A stretch of DNA of 64,000 bases. Source: Candidatus Poribacteria bacterium (GTDB lineage Bacteria; Poribacteria; WGA-4E; WGA-3G). Below are positions 18,007-27,600 of the stretch, in pieces (the stretch's first letter is position 1; each line of letters begins with the position of its first letter). The position numbers and the translations under genes are program-made. The stretch lies in NCBI GenBank assembly GCA_022822085.1, contig JAJECK010000028.1:30489-94488 (forward strand). The letters run 5' to 3'. Under the pieces are notes generated by a model that saw only the letters and a list, made by a program, of their open reading frames with translations, ran no database searches and was not told the origin of the DNA.

Positions 18007-19344
18007 CTATCCTAACAATACAGGAGTATCTTTCATAAAATCGTCGGTTTCGTTTTGCCATCTTTTCAGTTCAGTAGCCAATGAATTGATACGTTCTGCA
18101 TGTTCGGGAACATCGGCAAGATTATTTGTTTCCCATGGATCGTTTTCAAGGTCAAAGAGTTGGAGAAAATCCGTACCTTTTCCAGTTTCTTTAGAGACAT
18201 AGTAACGGATGAGTTTCCAACGTCCATCACTGACAGTACGGTGAATGTCTTTATACGCAGCGAAAACGGTATCGCGAACCTTATCAACACAGCCTTCCAT
18301 CAACGGGACTAAGCTGCTACCTTCTACTGTATCCGGGCAGTCAACGTCGGTAAGGTCACACACAGTGGGAAATACATCGTAGAGATAGGTCAAAGCATCC
18401 ACTGTTACGCCTTCAGGGACTCCTGGTCCTGCGAATATAGATGGGACACGGATACTATGGCTATAGAGATTCTGTTTACCGAACAACCCGTGTTGTCCCA
18501 CGCCAAGTCCGTGATCGGCAGTATAGATAACAATAGTGTTATCCAACTGACCTTTTGCTTCTAACGTCTGCAGCAGCCGTCCCATTTCGGCATCTTGGCT
18601 GGTAATCATACCGTAGTAATCTGCGATGTGTTGTTGGACGATTTCTGGAGTGCGCGGGAACGGTGCTAACACTTCATCCCGAATCCGCATTTCCCCATTG
18701 TCAAATGGGTGTTCCGGAAGGAAGTTCTCTGGAACTGGGACCTCTTCAGGTTTATACATCGTCGCGTATTCACCTGGCGGTGTCCGAGGATCGTGTGGTG
18801 ACGTAAAGGAGAGATAGAGGAAAAATGGATCCGTTAGGTCATAGTTTTCTATAAATTGCACGGCAGAATCTGTAAACAAAGTGGAGGAAAACTTATCACC
18901 GATATACCTAGCATCTTTCGGATATGCACCTGTTGGGTCAAAATCGAAAATTGGGACTTTGTATTGATTGCCCATGCCACCGAAGAAAATTGTCCCACCG
19001 TCATCAAAACTATCCGCAAACGTTTGTCTATCATTGTGCCACTTACCACTAAAAAATGTGTGATAACCAGCCTCGCGCATGACTTGTGGCCAGACAGCGT
19101 AATCTCGGTTAATTTGGTTTGCACCGCTTCGGAATAGACTCGCACTCGTGAGAACAGCGGCGCGACTCGGAACACAAACTGCTCCCGAAAGCGAACCCAT
19201 GATGTGGGTTTGGTGGAACGTTGTGCCACGTGCCATAAGTGAGTCCATCGTTGGTGTTTTGACTGTCGGATCCCCCATACCTGCGATGGCATCCCATCGA
19301 TGGTCATCGGCAATCATAAATAATATATTGGGCTGTGAAGACAT
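18007..19344 (-). CDS. Formylglycine-dependent sulfatase (445 aa)
   Basis: The N-terminal NILFMIADDHRWD provides the metal-binding aspartates. CVPSR (Cys57-Arg61) is the canonical CxPSR formylglycine motif, followed by AAVLTS. TADHGLGVGQHGLFGKQN supplies the second metal-binding segment. No signal peptide is seen. AGGAG lies about 6 bases before the ATG. Of the three sulfatases in the window this has the most standard motif. The substrate is not predictable, though the sugar-acid enzymes nearby fit sulfated polysaccharide use. Confidence 0.93.
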   Translation of the reverse strand: MSSQPNILFMIADDHRWDAIAGMGDPTVKTPTMDSLMARGTTFHQTHIMGSLSGAVCVPSRAAVLTSASLFRSGANQINRDYAVWPQVMREAGYHTFFSGKWHNDRQTFADSFDDGGTIFFGGMGNQYKVPIFDFDPTGAYPKDARYIGDKFSSTLFTDSAVQFIENYDLTDPFFLYLSFTSPHDPRTPPGEYATMYKPEEVPVPENFLPEHPFDNGEMRIRDEVLAPFPRTPEIVQQHIADYYGMITSQDAEMGRLLQTLEAKGQLDNTIVIYTADHGLGVGQHGLFGKQNLYSHSIRVPSIFAGPGVPEGVTVDALTYLYDVFPTVCDLTDVDCPDTVEGSSLVPLMEGCVDKVRDTVFAAYKDIHRTVSDGRWKLIRYYVSKETGKGTDFLQLFDLENDPWETNNLADVPEHAERINSLATELKRWQNETDDFMKDTPVLLG

Positions 19345-19458
19345 AATTTCTCCTATTTTTAGTTGTCAGTTATCAGTTGTTGGTTAGAAGAAGTTTACTC
19401 TGGATTGAATACCATTATATCACATTAAGCTTGTTTCATAGTGTTTTTTCTGTTTCTA

Positions 19459-19851
19459 CAGGATTATTTAGTTTTATAAATTGCCAGTTGATGTGTTTTA
19501 CTATGAGTTAGGTATTAGGTCGTAGCGATCATAGTAGTTGGCACACTCCGTGTGCCGTAACCCACTCCATAGTAGTGGGCATACTCATGAAGATAAAAAA
19601 ATAAATTAGGTAATTCCATAACTATGCTCGGTGCGGTTAGGAAACCGCACCTACCAGGCTTGCGAAAACTAATATTACCCGTTTAATAACTTAATCTTCA
19701 TCCGTGTGCCGTAACCCACTCCTATGTGGACGGCACCAAATCAACGGTATGAATGCCTTTTGGCATTCCCCGCAGAGCGTGCCTACTACCATGACATATT
19801 CAACTTTATTAACGAAATTTAACAGAAAATCTTAAAACTAAATAACCCTGA
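19459..19851. mobile_element. MITE-like element with 18-bp inverted termini and a target duplication
   Basis: The left end CAGGATTATTTAGTTTTA (19459-19476) is inverted at the right end (19833-19850) with one mismatch. The 8-base TGTTTCTA occurs immediately left (19451-19458) and right (19852-19859), as a target-site duplication would. The inside is non-coding and packed with hairpins: GGCACAC/GTGTGCC (19540-19556), GGTGCGGTT/AACCGCACC (19630-19651), GAATGCC/GGCATTC (19751-19768), plus a 22-bp direct repeat at 19547-19568 and 19701-19722. It is too short to encode a transposase, so it would be non-autonomous. Confidence 0.75.
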
Positions 19852-19925
19852 TGTTTCTAAGCACAGGGCGTGTAGAACCGCTCTTATGATTTAAAATTAT
19901 TCTGTATTACCAAGGAGGAGTTTTG

Positions 19926-21071
19926 ATGAAAATTGCAACGATTGAACAATTTTACCCGCGTCGAAGAACGCGGCTCGTAAAGATTACAACGAACACCGGT
20001 ATCGTTGGATGGGGTGAAACAACACTTGAAGGAAAACCAAAAAGCACATGGGCAGCAGTGGAAGAACTTACTGATTACTTTATTGGTAAAGACCCGTTAC
20101 GTATTGAACACCATTGGCAGCATGTTTATCGCTCTGCTTTCTTCCGTGGTGGTAACATCCTGATGTCTGCCTTGTCCGGAATTGATCAAGCGTTATGGGA
20201 TATTGCTGGCAAATTTTACAGTGTGCCAACGTATCAACTCTTAGGTGGTGCTGTGCGTGATCGTATTCGCGTTTATGCACATTGGGGCATCGGCAGTCTA
20301 ACTGACGAAGGGAAAGCATCTGCCAAGGAACGGCTGGCTTTTTTACAGAAAAAAGGTGGATATACTGCGTTTAAAAGCGGCCCCGGTGGCAAATGGCGTG
20401 GTCATGAACCGCCTGCGGTGATTGATGCGTTTGTTGAACGCGCCTATCTCATGCGCGAGTGGGTCGGTCCCGATGTTGAACTTGCCTTTGATTTCCACGG
20501 CAAAATGACACCCGCACTCGCTATTGAAATCTGTCATGAACTCAAAGGTATGCGTCCGATGTTCGTTGAGGAACCTGTACCACAAGAAAATGTAGATGCT
20601 CTCAAATTAGTGTCCGACCATGTGCCGTTCCCAATTGCTACCGGTGAACGTCTACTGACCCGCTGGGGTTTTCGCGAAGTTTTTGAGAAACAGGCAGTGG
20701 CTTACCTACAACCCGATACCTCCCACGCTGGTGGCATAACCGAACTGAAAAAGATTGCTAATATGGCGGAAGTTTATTACATGCATATCGCGCCGCACTG
20801 TGCGATTGGGCCGGTTGCTTTTTCTGCATCCCTTCACGTTGATGCTGTTGTGCCAAATTTCCTGATACAAGAGCAGATAGATGCCGGTTTAGGTGATGGG
20901 TTGTTCACTGAAGATTGGCAGGTCAAAGATGGACACATTGAACTACCGACAAAGCCGGGACTCGGGTTTGAAATTGATGAGAAAGAGGCAGAACAGATAC
21001 TTGGGACCTATCCTGAAGAACTCGGCGGTGAGTATTATTATGAGACCGACGGTAGTGTTGCGGATTGGTAG
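19926..21071 (+). CDS. Galactonate dehydratase-like enolase-superfamily enzyme (381 aa)
   Basis: This belongs to the mandelate racemase/muconate lactonising group and is most like D-galactonate dehydratase: AFDFHGKM (first metal aspartate and nearby histidine), MFVEEPV (second ligand), TGERLLTRWGFRE (third ligand), LQPDTSHAGGITE and IAPHCAIGPVAF (catalytic histidine region). The reaction would be Mg-dependent dehydration of a sugar acid in the cytosol. The ATG at 19926 is preferred over the TTG just before it because AAGGAGG (19912-19918) is 7 bases upstream. Substrate specificity within the family is uncertain. Confidence 0.87.
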   Translation: MKIATIEQFYPRRRTRLVKITTNTGIVGWGETTLEGKPKSTWAAVEELTDYFIGKDPLRIEHHWQHVYRSAFFRGGNILMSALSGIDQALWDIAGKFYSVPTYQLLGGAVRDRIRVYAHWGIGSLTDEGKASAKERLAFLQKKGGYTAFKSGPGGKWRGHEPPAVIDAFVERAYLMREWVGPDVELAFDFHGKMTPALAIEICHELKGMRPMFVEEPVPQENVDALKLVSDHVPFPIATGERLLTRWGFREVFEKQAVAYLQPDTSHAGGITELKKIANMAEVYYMHIAPHCAIGPVAFSASLHVDAVVPNFLIQEQIDAGLGDGLFTEDWQVKDGHIELPTKPGLGFEIDEKEAEQILGTYPEELGGEYYYETDGSVADW

Positions 21072-21115
21072 AACAACAGCCAGTTTTTGCGTCCGATGTT
21101 CACCCTAACTGCTTG

Positions 21116-21715
21116 CTACGGTTCTTGTAAACGTTGGGCTAAACCAAAGAAAATCTTCTGGTAATAGGTGAGTCCTGCATAGAGACGTTCCTTCTCTTGA
21201 TTATCCTTTATTTGTTCGTAGAATGTCCTGTCAATATATCCCGTAATCAATTGCCATTTTTGTGTATCTGATCCATTACCGTCAGGATAAGCATTTGTAT
21301 AGACAACCGATTCTTCACCAAGCCAAACCATGCCACCGTCTGCAACGGTTTTTGTAGGTTCACCGAGTGTTTTGAGCAATTCTTGACGAAACACGTTATT
21401 AGGCTCGTTTATCGCTTGCGGTTCGAGTGTCATATATCCTGCTGCCCTGAGTCGAAAAGTTCCCAGTTCTTTACTGAAGCAATAAACGAGTAGAAGCGGA
21501 ACACCTTTGTATTGAATTTCGTAGACTAACGATCCACTTGCGCTTGTATGGATGGTTTTATCTCTTTCTTTAAACTTGATCACATCTTTTGTGTTTCCCC
21601 ACCATGCTTGTCTGAAATGCGGTTTTGCTGTGAGTGAGTTTTCTAAAGCAGGTATACAACTTGAGATTAAGCTACATAAAACAAAAATGATAATGATTTG
21701 AGTCGTTTTTCTCAT
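21116..21715 (-). CDS. Predicted lipoprotein of unknown function (199 aa)
   Basis: I start this at the ATG at 21715: the protein then opens MRKTTQIIIIFVLCSLISSC, a lipoprotein signal with the lipobox ISSC. A longer reading to 21835 would run through the hairpin element at 21761-21861 and is unlikely. The mature part contains two blocks of small beta-rich sequence (VYEIQYKGVPLLLVYCF; ETPTKTVADGG-type loop) resembling SmpA/BamE-like small lipoproteins only loosely. I do not recognise a family. It converges with the dehydratase gene. Confidence 0.6.
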   Translation of the reverse strand: MRKTTQIIIIFVLCSLISSCIPALENSLTAKPHFRQAWWGNTKDVIKFKERDKTIHTSASGSLVYEIQYKGVPLLLVYCFSKELGTFRLRAAGYMTLEPQAINEPNNVFRQELLKTLGEPTKTVADGGMVWLGEESVVYTNAYPDGNGSDTQKWQLITGYIDRTFYEQIKDNQEKERLYAGLTYYQKIFFGLAQRLQEP

Positions 21716-21760
21716 AAAACAAAGCACTGTTATTAAACTCCATAGTATAAAAACTATATT

Positions 21761-21861
21761 AACGCGAGTTTGATAATTTAATGCAAGAACCGTTGTCCGT
21801 TGGGTTGAGGGGCGAAACCCAACGAACGGAGACATCTATGTCGAATTATCAAACTCACGTT
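21761..21861. mobile_element. About 100-bp hairpin element with AACGYGAGTTTGATAATT termini
   Basis: AACGCGAGTTTGATAATT (21761-21778) is inverted at 21844-21861 as AATTATCAAACTCACGTT, one mismatch. Inside, CGTTGGGTT (21798-21806) is inverted as AACCCAACG (21816-21824) around a GAGGGGCGA loop. It lies just upstream of the lipoprotein gene. A second element with related ends is at 43140-43288, so this looks like a small dispersed non-autonomous repeat family. Confidence 0.7.
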
Positions 21862-21916
21862 TTATTATATAGATTCTGATAGACACAGTTGTAGAGTGTT
21901 TCCACCTGAACGGTTT

Positions 21917-22663
21917 CTAAACAACAGATTTGCGATGTGCCACATAAGGCGGTTCAAGCATCAATTTCTGATCTTCTTCCGTCATCAATTCGCGGAGTGC
22001 ATCGTCATACCTACCCTGTCCCCATGAAGCGTGTCCTGGGGAATACTTGAACAGAATTGAGCGGCGTTCATGTGTAGCAGTCCAAGGCAATGTGCCGTGT
22101 GTCAACGCTTCTGTGAAGATGACAGCATCACCCGCCTTCTGATGCACCGGTGCCATACATGTTTTGTTTTCCACTACCGGTCGGAACTGCGGTGGACACG
22201 GATAGTTGCTTTTATGACTACCAGGGATACAGCAGAATCCACCGTGTCCTGGTAACATATCGGTTAATGCCCACGAGACGACGGTCAAACCGTTATACAT
22301 CCGATCATTTCTAAAGACATAATACTGTGATGGGTCATAAGGCGTACCACCACCGTGAAGTGTTCCACCCGGATTACCATCAATCATCAAGATACCGTAG
22401 ACATGATCAAGCCGAAATTTTGGTCCGACGATTTCTGCTAAACACGGCATGATACGTGGATGATTGAGAAGATTCCGAAATGCATCGTCTTCCCAACTCA
22501 AAAAGCCACCGAATCGTTGTGAATGGATGTTATCATCTGCAGGATCAGGGTAGTCTTGCGCGTCAATCAGTGTGTTAAGTTGTGCAAGTTCATCTTCTTC
22601 TAAAACACCTTCTATATTGACATATCCCCATAGGTCGAACAGATATTTTTCTTCAGCGTTCAT
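21917..22663 (-). CDS. PhyH-family dioxygenase-like protein without an HxD motif (248 aa)
   Basis: The fold signature is that of the phytanoyl-CoA dioxygenase family (GYVNIEGVLEEDEL, GGFCCIPGSHKSN, THGTLPW, ERRSILFKYSPGH). The usual HxD is replaced by TLHGGGTPYDPSQYY (H103 followed by three glycines). H189 and R201 are in the expected places for the distal histidine and 2-oxoglutarate arginine. The metal site may therefore differ, or Asp110 may contribute. The ATG at 22663 is chosen because GGAG lies 8 bases upstream; the open frame runs further. It sits 19 bases after a NIPSNAP gene in the same operon. Confidence 0.85.
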   Translation of the reverse strand: MNAEEKYLFDLWGYVNIEGVLEEDELAQLNTLIDAQDYPDPADDNIHSQRFGGFLSWEDDAFRNLLNHPRIMPCLAEIVGPKFRLDHVYGILMIDGNPGGTLHGGGTPYDPSQYYVFRNDRMYNGLTVVSWALTDMLPGHGGFCCIPGSHKSNYPCPPQFRPVVENKTCMAPVHQKAGDAVIFTEALTHGTLPWTATHERRSILFKYSPGHASWGQGRYDDALRELMTEEDQKLMLEPPYVAHRKSVV

Positions 22664-22682
22664 ACAGACATCTCCGTTGCTG

Positions 22683-23006
22683 TTATTGATGTGGTGAGCG
22701 TGAGGTGGGTTCAAGTCGCGTAACAACGATTTTTGATCTGTCAATTAGTTCACCGACGCGTGCTGAGATTTCGTTCACCCATCGGTCATCTTCATAAACA
22801 GCAGCATAAAGTTGTTCCCGTTGTTCTTCGCTTTCAAACCTTCGTATCCAGACATAGAGGTCATCCTCTTCTTCACCGATGAAACTCCCGATGACGACCA
22901 TCCCTTTGGAAATCTGGAATGGAATGACCGTTTCTTCCATGTATTTGACCCAGTTTTCATGTTGTCCGGGTTGCGTTCGATATTGACGTAATTCGAAAAA
23001 TGCCAT
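22683..23006 (-). CDS. NIPSNAP family protein (107 aa)
   Basis: The sequence MAFFELRQYRTQPGQHENWVKYM and the YVWIRRFESEEQREQL block are typical of NIPSNAP proteins, dimeric alpha/beta-barrel (ferredoxin-like) proteins whose bacterial members are often encoded beside catabolic enzymes; the exact reaction is unknown. The ATG at 23006 follows AAGGAG by 6 bases; the open frame extends 12 codons further without a good site. Its position upstream of the PhyH-like gene suggests both act on one substrate. Confidence 0.88.
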   Translation of the reverse strand: MAFFELRQYRTQPGQHENWVKYMEETVIPFQISKGMVVIGSFIGEEEDDLYVWIRRFESEEQREQLYAAVYEDDRWVNEISARVGELIDRSKIVVTRLEPTSRSPHQ

Positions 23007-23019
23007 ATAAATCTCCTTG

Positions 23020-23304
23020 TTAATATTCTTGAATTCTACCATTTTTATGGAAGATCACAAATTCAGTCTTTTGGTTTTGACTGACTTCTCGTCCGTACTT
23101 CACGGCTTCCCCTTTAGTAGAAAAATGCCTTAATGATTTTGTAGCTCCACCCCGTTTCACATCCCACCCACCTTTATCGCTTTGAATAATATAATGGGTA
23201 TCTTTGTTCAGACCGTAGACAACAGCCTCAACTGCATGCTGAATTTCGCTTTTTGTAAGATTTCCTCGTTTGGGAGGATTTTTTATAATTCTTCTCCTTG
23301 CCAC
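23020..23304 (-). CDS. DUF2188 domain protein (94 aa)
   Basis: The C-terminal half (HYIIQSDKGGWDVKRGGATKSLRHFSTKGEAV...EFVIFHKNGRIQEY) matches DUF2188, a small two-repeat beta-rich domain of unknown function. The N-terminal part is basic (RRRIIKNPPKRGNLTKSE). I prefer the GTG at 23304, which follows the upstream stop by one base and has AGGGGG 8-9 bases before it; an ATG at 23325 would overlap the upstream gene. It is tightly coupled to the gene at 23306-23956. Confidence 0.78.
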   Translation of the reverse strand: MARRRIIKNPPKRGNLTKSEIQHAVEAVVYGLNKDTHYIIQSDKGGWDVKRGGATKSLRHFSTKGEAVKYGREVSQNQKTEFVIFHKNGRIQEY

Positions 23305-23305
23305 T

Positions 23306-23956
23306 TTAATCACCCCCTTGAACATGTTTGGATAGACGATTCTCTTTTGTCTGCAACCACTCTACAACCATCCAGGTATAATCATTGAAAATCAGGTTTT
23401 TAGCATCTAACTGCCGTATTTGAGTCATTTGAGGTAGATCTACCATAAAATCTTGATAGCGTTGCCAGATGATGCCTCCATCCGGAATCATCTTACGATT
23501 TGATGCTGTGCGGAGCCAATTCCGAACGACTTTTACAATTTGTTCGGATGCCTTGTTATGTGCCTGAATATCTTGCCCAGCGATATCTGAGATAAACTGT
23601 TGATATCGATACGGTTTGTTATCTAATATAAGACACTTTTTCCGTTTTTGTTTTTCTGAACCAAATTTCTTTGCTCCGAGGAAAACACCTAATTCAAATG
23701 GCATATTAAATCTTGGAAGCCCTGAATCTTTGTCTAATTCTGTCCTGGATATGTCGTGTATTCCATATCTGCAGTCTGAAATAATGTTGTATATTTTGTC
23801 TATCCGAACTTGACTTGCATCATCTTCTTCAAGTGCACATCGCACAATGAAACCACAATCATATACTGTGAAAACCATAGCATCTAATAACGGCTTATAG
23901 TCTTTATCAAATGGACAATTAATAAAAACATTATCATTATAATCAGATGTTCTCAT
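23306..23956 (-). CDS. Conserved 'VFINCPFD' protein, possibly TIR/NDT-like (216 aa)
   Basis: The protein starts MRTSDYNDNVFINCPFDKDYKPLLDAMVF and contains CALEEDDASQVRIDKI, DISRTELDKDSGLPRFNMPFELGVFLGAKKFG and ISDIAGQDIQAH. These blocks define a widespread uncharacterised bacterial family. The arrangement of an N-terminal strand with a small-residue loop, a charged E-D pair and a NMPFELG glutamate recalls TIR and nucleoside deoxyribosyltransferase-like nucleotide-binding domains, which is inference from pattern only. It is coupled to a DUF2188 gene. A role in nucleotide sensing or phage defence is possible but not shown. Confidence 0.7.
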   Translation of the reverse strand: MRTSDYNDNVFINCPFDKDYKPLLDAMVFTVYDCGFIVRCALEEDDASQVRIDKIYNIISDCRYGIHDISRTELDKDSGLPRFNMPFELGVFLGAKKFGSEKQKRKKCLILDNKPYRYQQFISDIAGQDIQAHNKASEQIVKVVRNWLRTASNRKMIPDGGIIWQRYQDFMVDLPQMTQIRQLDAKNLIFNDYTWMVVEWLQTKENRLSKHVQGGD

Positions 23957-24092
23957 GAATATCTAAATTACCCTATTTTCCGTGCCCGCACTTACAAACT
24001 ACTATACTTCATTTAGTTTACCACTTCTACGGGCATTTAAGCAATGAAATCAAACTTCTATCATAGACTATACCCTTTAAACTAATACTACA

Positions 24093-24475
24093 TTATAACC
24101 GATCATAGCCGTAACCGTTGCCAGTTATCTCATAAAGAGCGGATGCTGCAAGGAAATGGATATCCGCATCTGAGTCTTCCAAAAGAGTCTCAAGTAACTT
24201 GATCGGACTATCACTTTTTGCGTCTCCTAACGCTTGTATAATATTGATACGGAATGCGCGTTCTGTTTGGTCAGCATGCAACGCTGTGAGTTTAGCAACA
24301 AGTGCGGTTATAACTTTTTCAGTGCCGATTTTTCCGAGTGAACGGGATGCATCTCTGCGAATTTCAATGTGATTCTTCTCGTTGTTCATTATTTCAATTC
24401 AGCGAGTTCACCCAGATCTTGTGTTGCTAATCTCCTAACGTCTTTATTATTCTCATTTTCTCCATTACAATTATC
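24093..24475 (-). pseudogene. Decayed 3' fragment of a HEAT-repeat gene
   Basis: The open part (24093-24389, 98 codons) reads NNEKNHIEIRRDASRSLGK ... ITGNGYGYDRL and is very close to the last ~100 residues of the HEAT lipoprotein at 28043-31897, down to the same final residues. Homology continues upstream at DNA level to about 24475, but with a short deletion and broken frame, and the 3' flank (ACATTATAACC) is shared too. No start codon with a ribosome-binding site exists. It is a remnant of a duplicated HEAT gene. Confidence 0.85.
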
Positions 24476-24650
24476 TTATTGTAGATATTGAGTGTGACCT
24501 ATCAATAATCAAGATTGTAATGAGATAAAAAAGTGTACCACCCGTTTGTCTATGTGTCAAGCGGATTCTAAAGTGAAACAAGGTTATCTATAGTTGATTT
24601 TGAAGACAAATATACTTAGTACAAATATGAAAAACGCATAAAGTTTGTTA

Positions 24651-27600
24651 TCAATCGCCCTGCTGTCTGTTGGTTAGGCGGATATCGTTTAGGATGTCAT
24701 CCCAATCCCACAGAAGCACAGTGCCATCTTCAGACCCGCTTGCAAGTGTTTTCCCATCAGGTGAAAAGGTTAGCGAATTTATCGATTCTGTATGACCGTA
24801 GAGTGTTAGCAGCATATTTCCACTATTGATATCCCATAACTGAATCTGTGCTTCACAGAACCAATCATGCAAGAGATGCTCTGATTCGAGATAAATGGTG
24901 TTATCAGGAGATATTGTATTGGAAGTATTGTACGGAGTTGAGTAAAATGCTCCTGTCTCTCCAATAAAGAGAGGTTCTTCTGGCACACTCAAGTCCCATA
25001 ATATAACATCATTGCTTTGATTACAGGCGAGTATATTGCCATCTGCTGAAAATACAATCGGTTCATTACCGGTGCCAAGTGTTGCGAGCAACTTTTGTTC
25101 TTGGATATCCCATATCTCTGTTGGAGCACTGAACATACCGCCTGTGACAAGTAACTTGCTGTCAGGTGAGAATAGTATTGCGTTATTTTCAACCACAATC
25201 TGAAAAAAATCCTTCCCACTTCTCACATCAGATACGTTGATCTGATTCCATTTGCGTCTTGCAATATATTTATTATTGGGTGATATGATGATTTCTCTTG
25301 CAGAACGCTGTGTAGGGAGTTCTTCACCTGTCATCACATCCCATACCCTAAATTCGCCCGGAATGCGGTGAGATGAAGCGTATGCATCAAACTCTGTTCC
25401 CTTTATATTGAAAACTATAGAATTCTCTATGGGTTTACATGCTAACAGCGATGCGTCAGGTGTAAGCACGACCTGTTCAGCGGCGATTTGCGTGTCGGCA
25501 GTGAAAGTTGAGAGTTGTTGCTGTGTGGTTACGTCATATTTTTGGACGGTGCCGTTGAACGTTGCACATGAAAGCGTAGAACCATCTGAGGAGAACGCTA
25601 TTGCTTTCACCGATTCTGTGTGTCCAGTTGCAAAGACCTTTATTTCTTCACCACTATATGCATCCCAGAATCGTATTGTGCCATCAGCACTGGCACTTGC
25701 AAGCGTTTTCCCATCCGGTGTGAATGTCAAAGCGACAATCGAATTTTTATGACCTTTGCATGTTGCTAACTCATTACCATCCCCCGTTTTCCATAATCGG
25801 AGAATGCCATCAGTATCCCCGCTTGCAACTGTATTGCCATCTTTTGAAAATGCGACAGTGGTAACCCATCCTTTATGTCCTTTCAAGGTATGGCGTTTTT
25901 TGCGGCGTTCCGTATCCCACAGGCGTACCGTCATATCTTTACTGCCACTCGCGACATATTTCCCATCATAAGAGAAGTCTAATGCAAGAACATCAGCCTG
26001 TTGTGGGCTTTTGTTCTTATTTCTGAAGGGTTGCCATCCATCAAGGAAACGGGAGTGCCCCTTTAGTGTTGCAATCGCTTTGTCTTTAGACGTATCCCAT
26101 ATCTTAAGTTTACCCTTATATGTGTGTGTTACAAATTTACTTCCATCAGAAGAGATTGAAAACACATTATTACTAAATCCGTAGACATTTATATCTAATA
26201 TAGGCGTATTACTACCAGTAGTAATATCCCAATGTTCTGGATCTCCATCGTCACTCAGACTAATCAACGTATTGTTATCTTTGGAAAATGCTAATGCAGT
26301 AACTGCATATATCGGTCTGTCGTTTATCCTACCTCTACTGGGGACTGGAATGGCAGGCAATTTATTTCGATTTTGTAGATTCCATATCTGTATCACGGGG
26401 TTTGAGGCACCACCACACGCAAGCAATCTTCCGTCGTGTGAAAAGGCAATAGCATGTATTTCGGCAGTTATTTTGCTTCCTATAGCTTTTTCATTTCCAG
26501 TGGTGACATCGTATATTGTCAAACCGACATCGGTACCGACTGCCAGTTGAGATCCATCAGGGGAAAACCGCATAATATTGATTCCACCTTTGCCGAGTCG
26601 TGCCTTTACACCAGTGGGTAGCCCCGATGGTGTTTCGTGTCTTCCAAATACAGTCCCGATTTCTGGCGTTTCTCTGTAATGCCTATCTCTTGTTGGCTGA
26701 TGTAACTCTGGATTATGACTACGAATTGTATCAAGCGGTGTAAAATCTTGGACAGGATTCTGTTTGACACTGAGATGCTCTAAAGACTTAAAATTTTCAA
26801 CAACACTTAGGTCTTTGATACCGTTATATGCAAGTCCTAAATGGGTCAGTTCTGTTAATCCAGCAAGAGGTGAAATATCAGTAATGTCGTTACCGCCAAG
26901 GAATAATCCCTTAAGATTTGTCATGTCCGCCAGTGGAGCAACATCTTGGATTTTATTTCTATGAAGTTCTAATACAAGAAGTTTAGTCATATCACGAAGG
27001 GGTGTAATGTCCGATATTTGATTGTTATGCAGGCGTAATGTCGTCAGATTGGTTAGGTCAGCAAGCGGTGTGATGTCTGAAATTTGATTGTCTTCAAGTC
27101 TCAACTCAGTCAGATTGGTTAAACCAGCAAGGGGTGTAATGTCTGTTATATAATTCGCATAAAGCATCAGTTTGTCAAGTTTTGTCATACCTGCAAGTGC
27201 CGAAATATCAGTGATTGAACTGTGAAGTAATAAGTATGTCAAGTTCGTCAACCCCTCAAGATGTGAGATATCTTTCACAAGATTGTGGTATAGCCTCAAC
27301 GCTGTAAGGTTTGTCAATCCAGATAGTGCGGATATATCGGTGATGTAATTGTCGTTTAGGTTCAGTTCAGTCAGATTTTTCAGTTCAGCGAGCGGTGCAA
27401 GATCGTCTATATGTATATTAGCCAAGGTTAACTCTGTGAGTTGGGTTAGACCTGCGATTGGAGTTATGTCCCTTATCTCTTCAATTTCCACAAGCCGCAG
27501 AGATTTGAGATTCTTCAATTTTTTGAGAGGAGTGAGATCAGATATTGGATTATGACCAATAGATAATTTCTTAAGTTTCGTCAACTTTGCAAGTGGTTTG

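Noticed and set aside
21716..21835. Longer start for the lipoprotein at 21116
   Set aside because: It would translate through the hairpin element and place the lipobox after a 60-residue leader.
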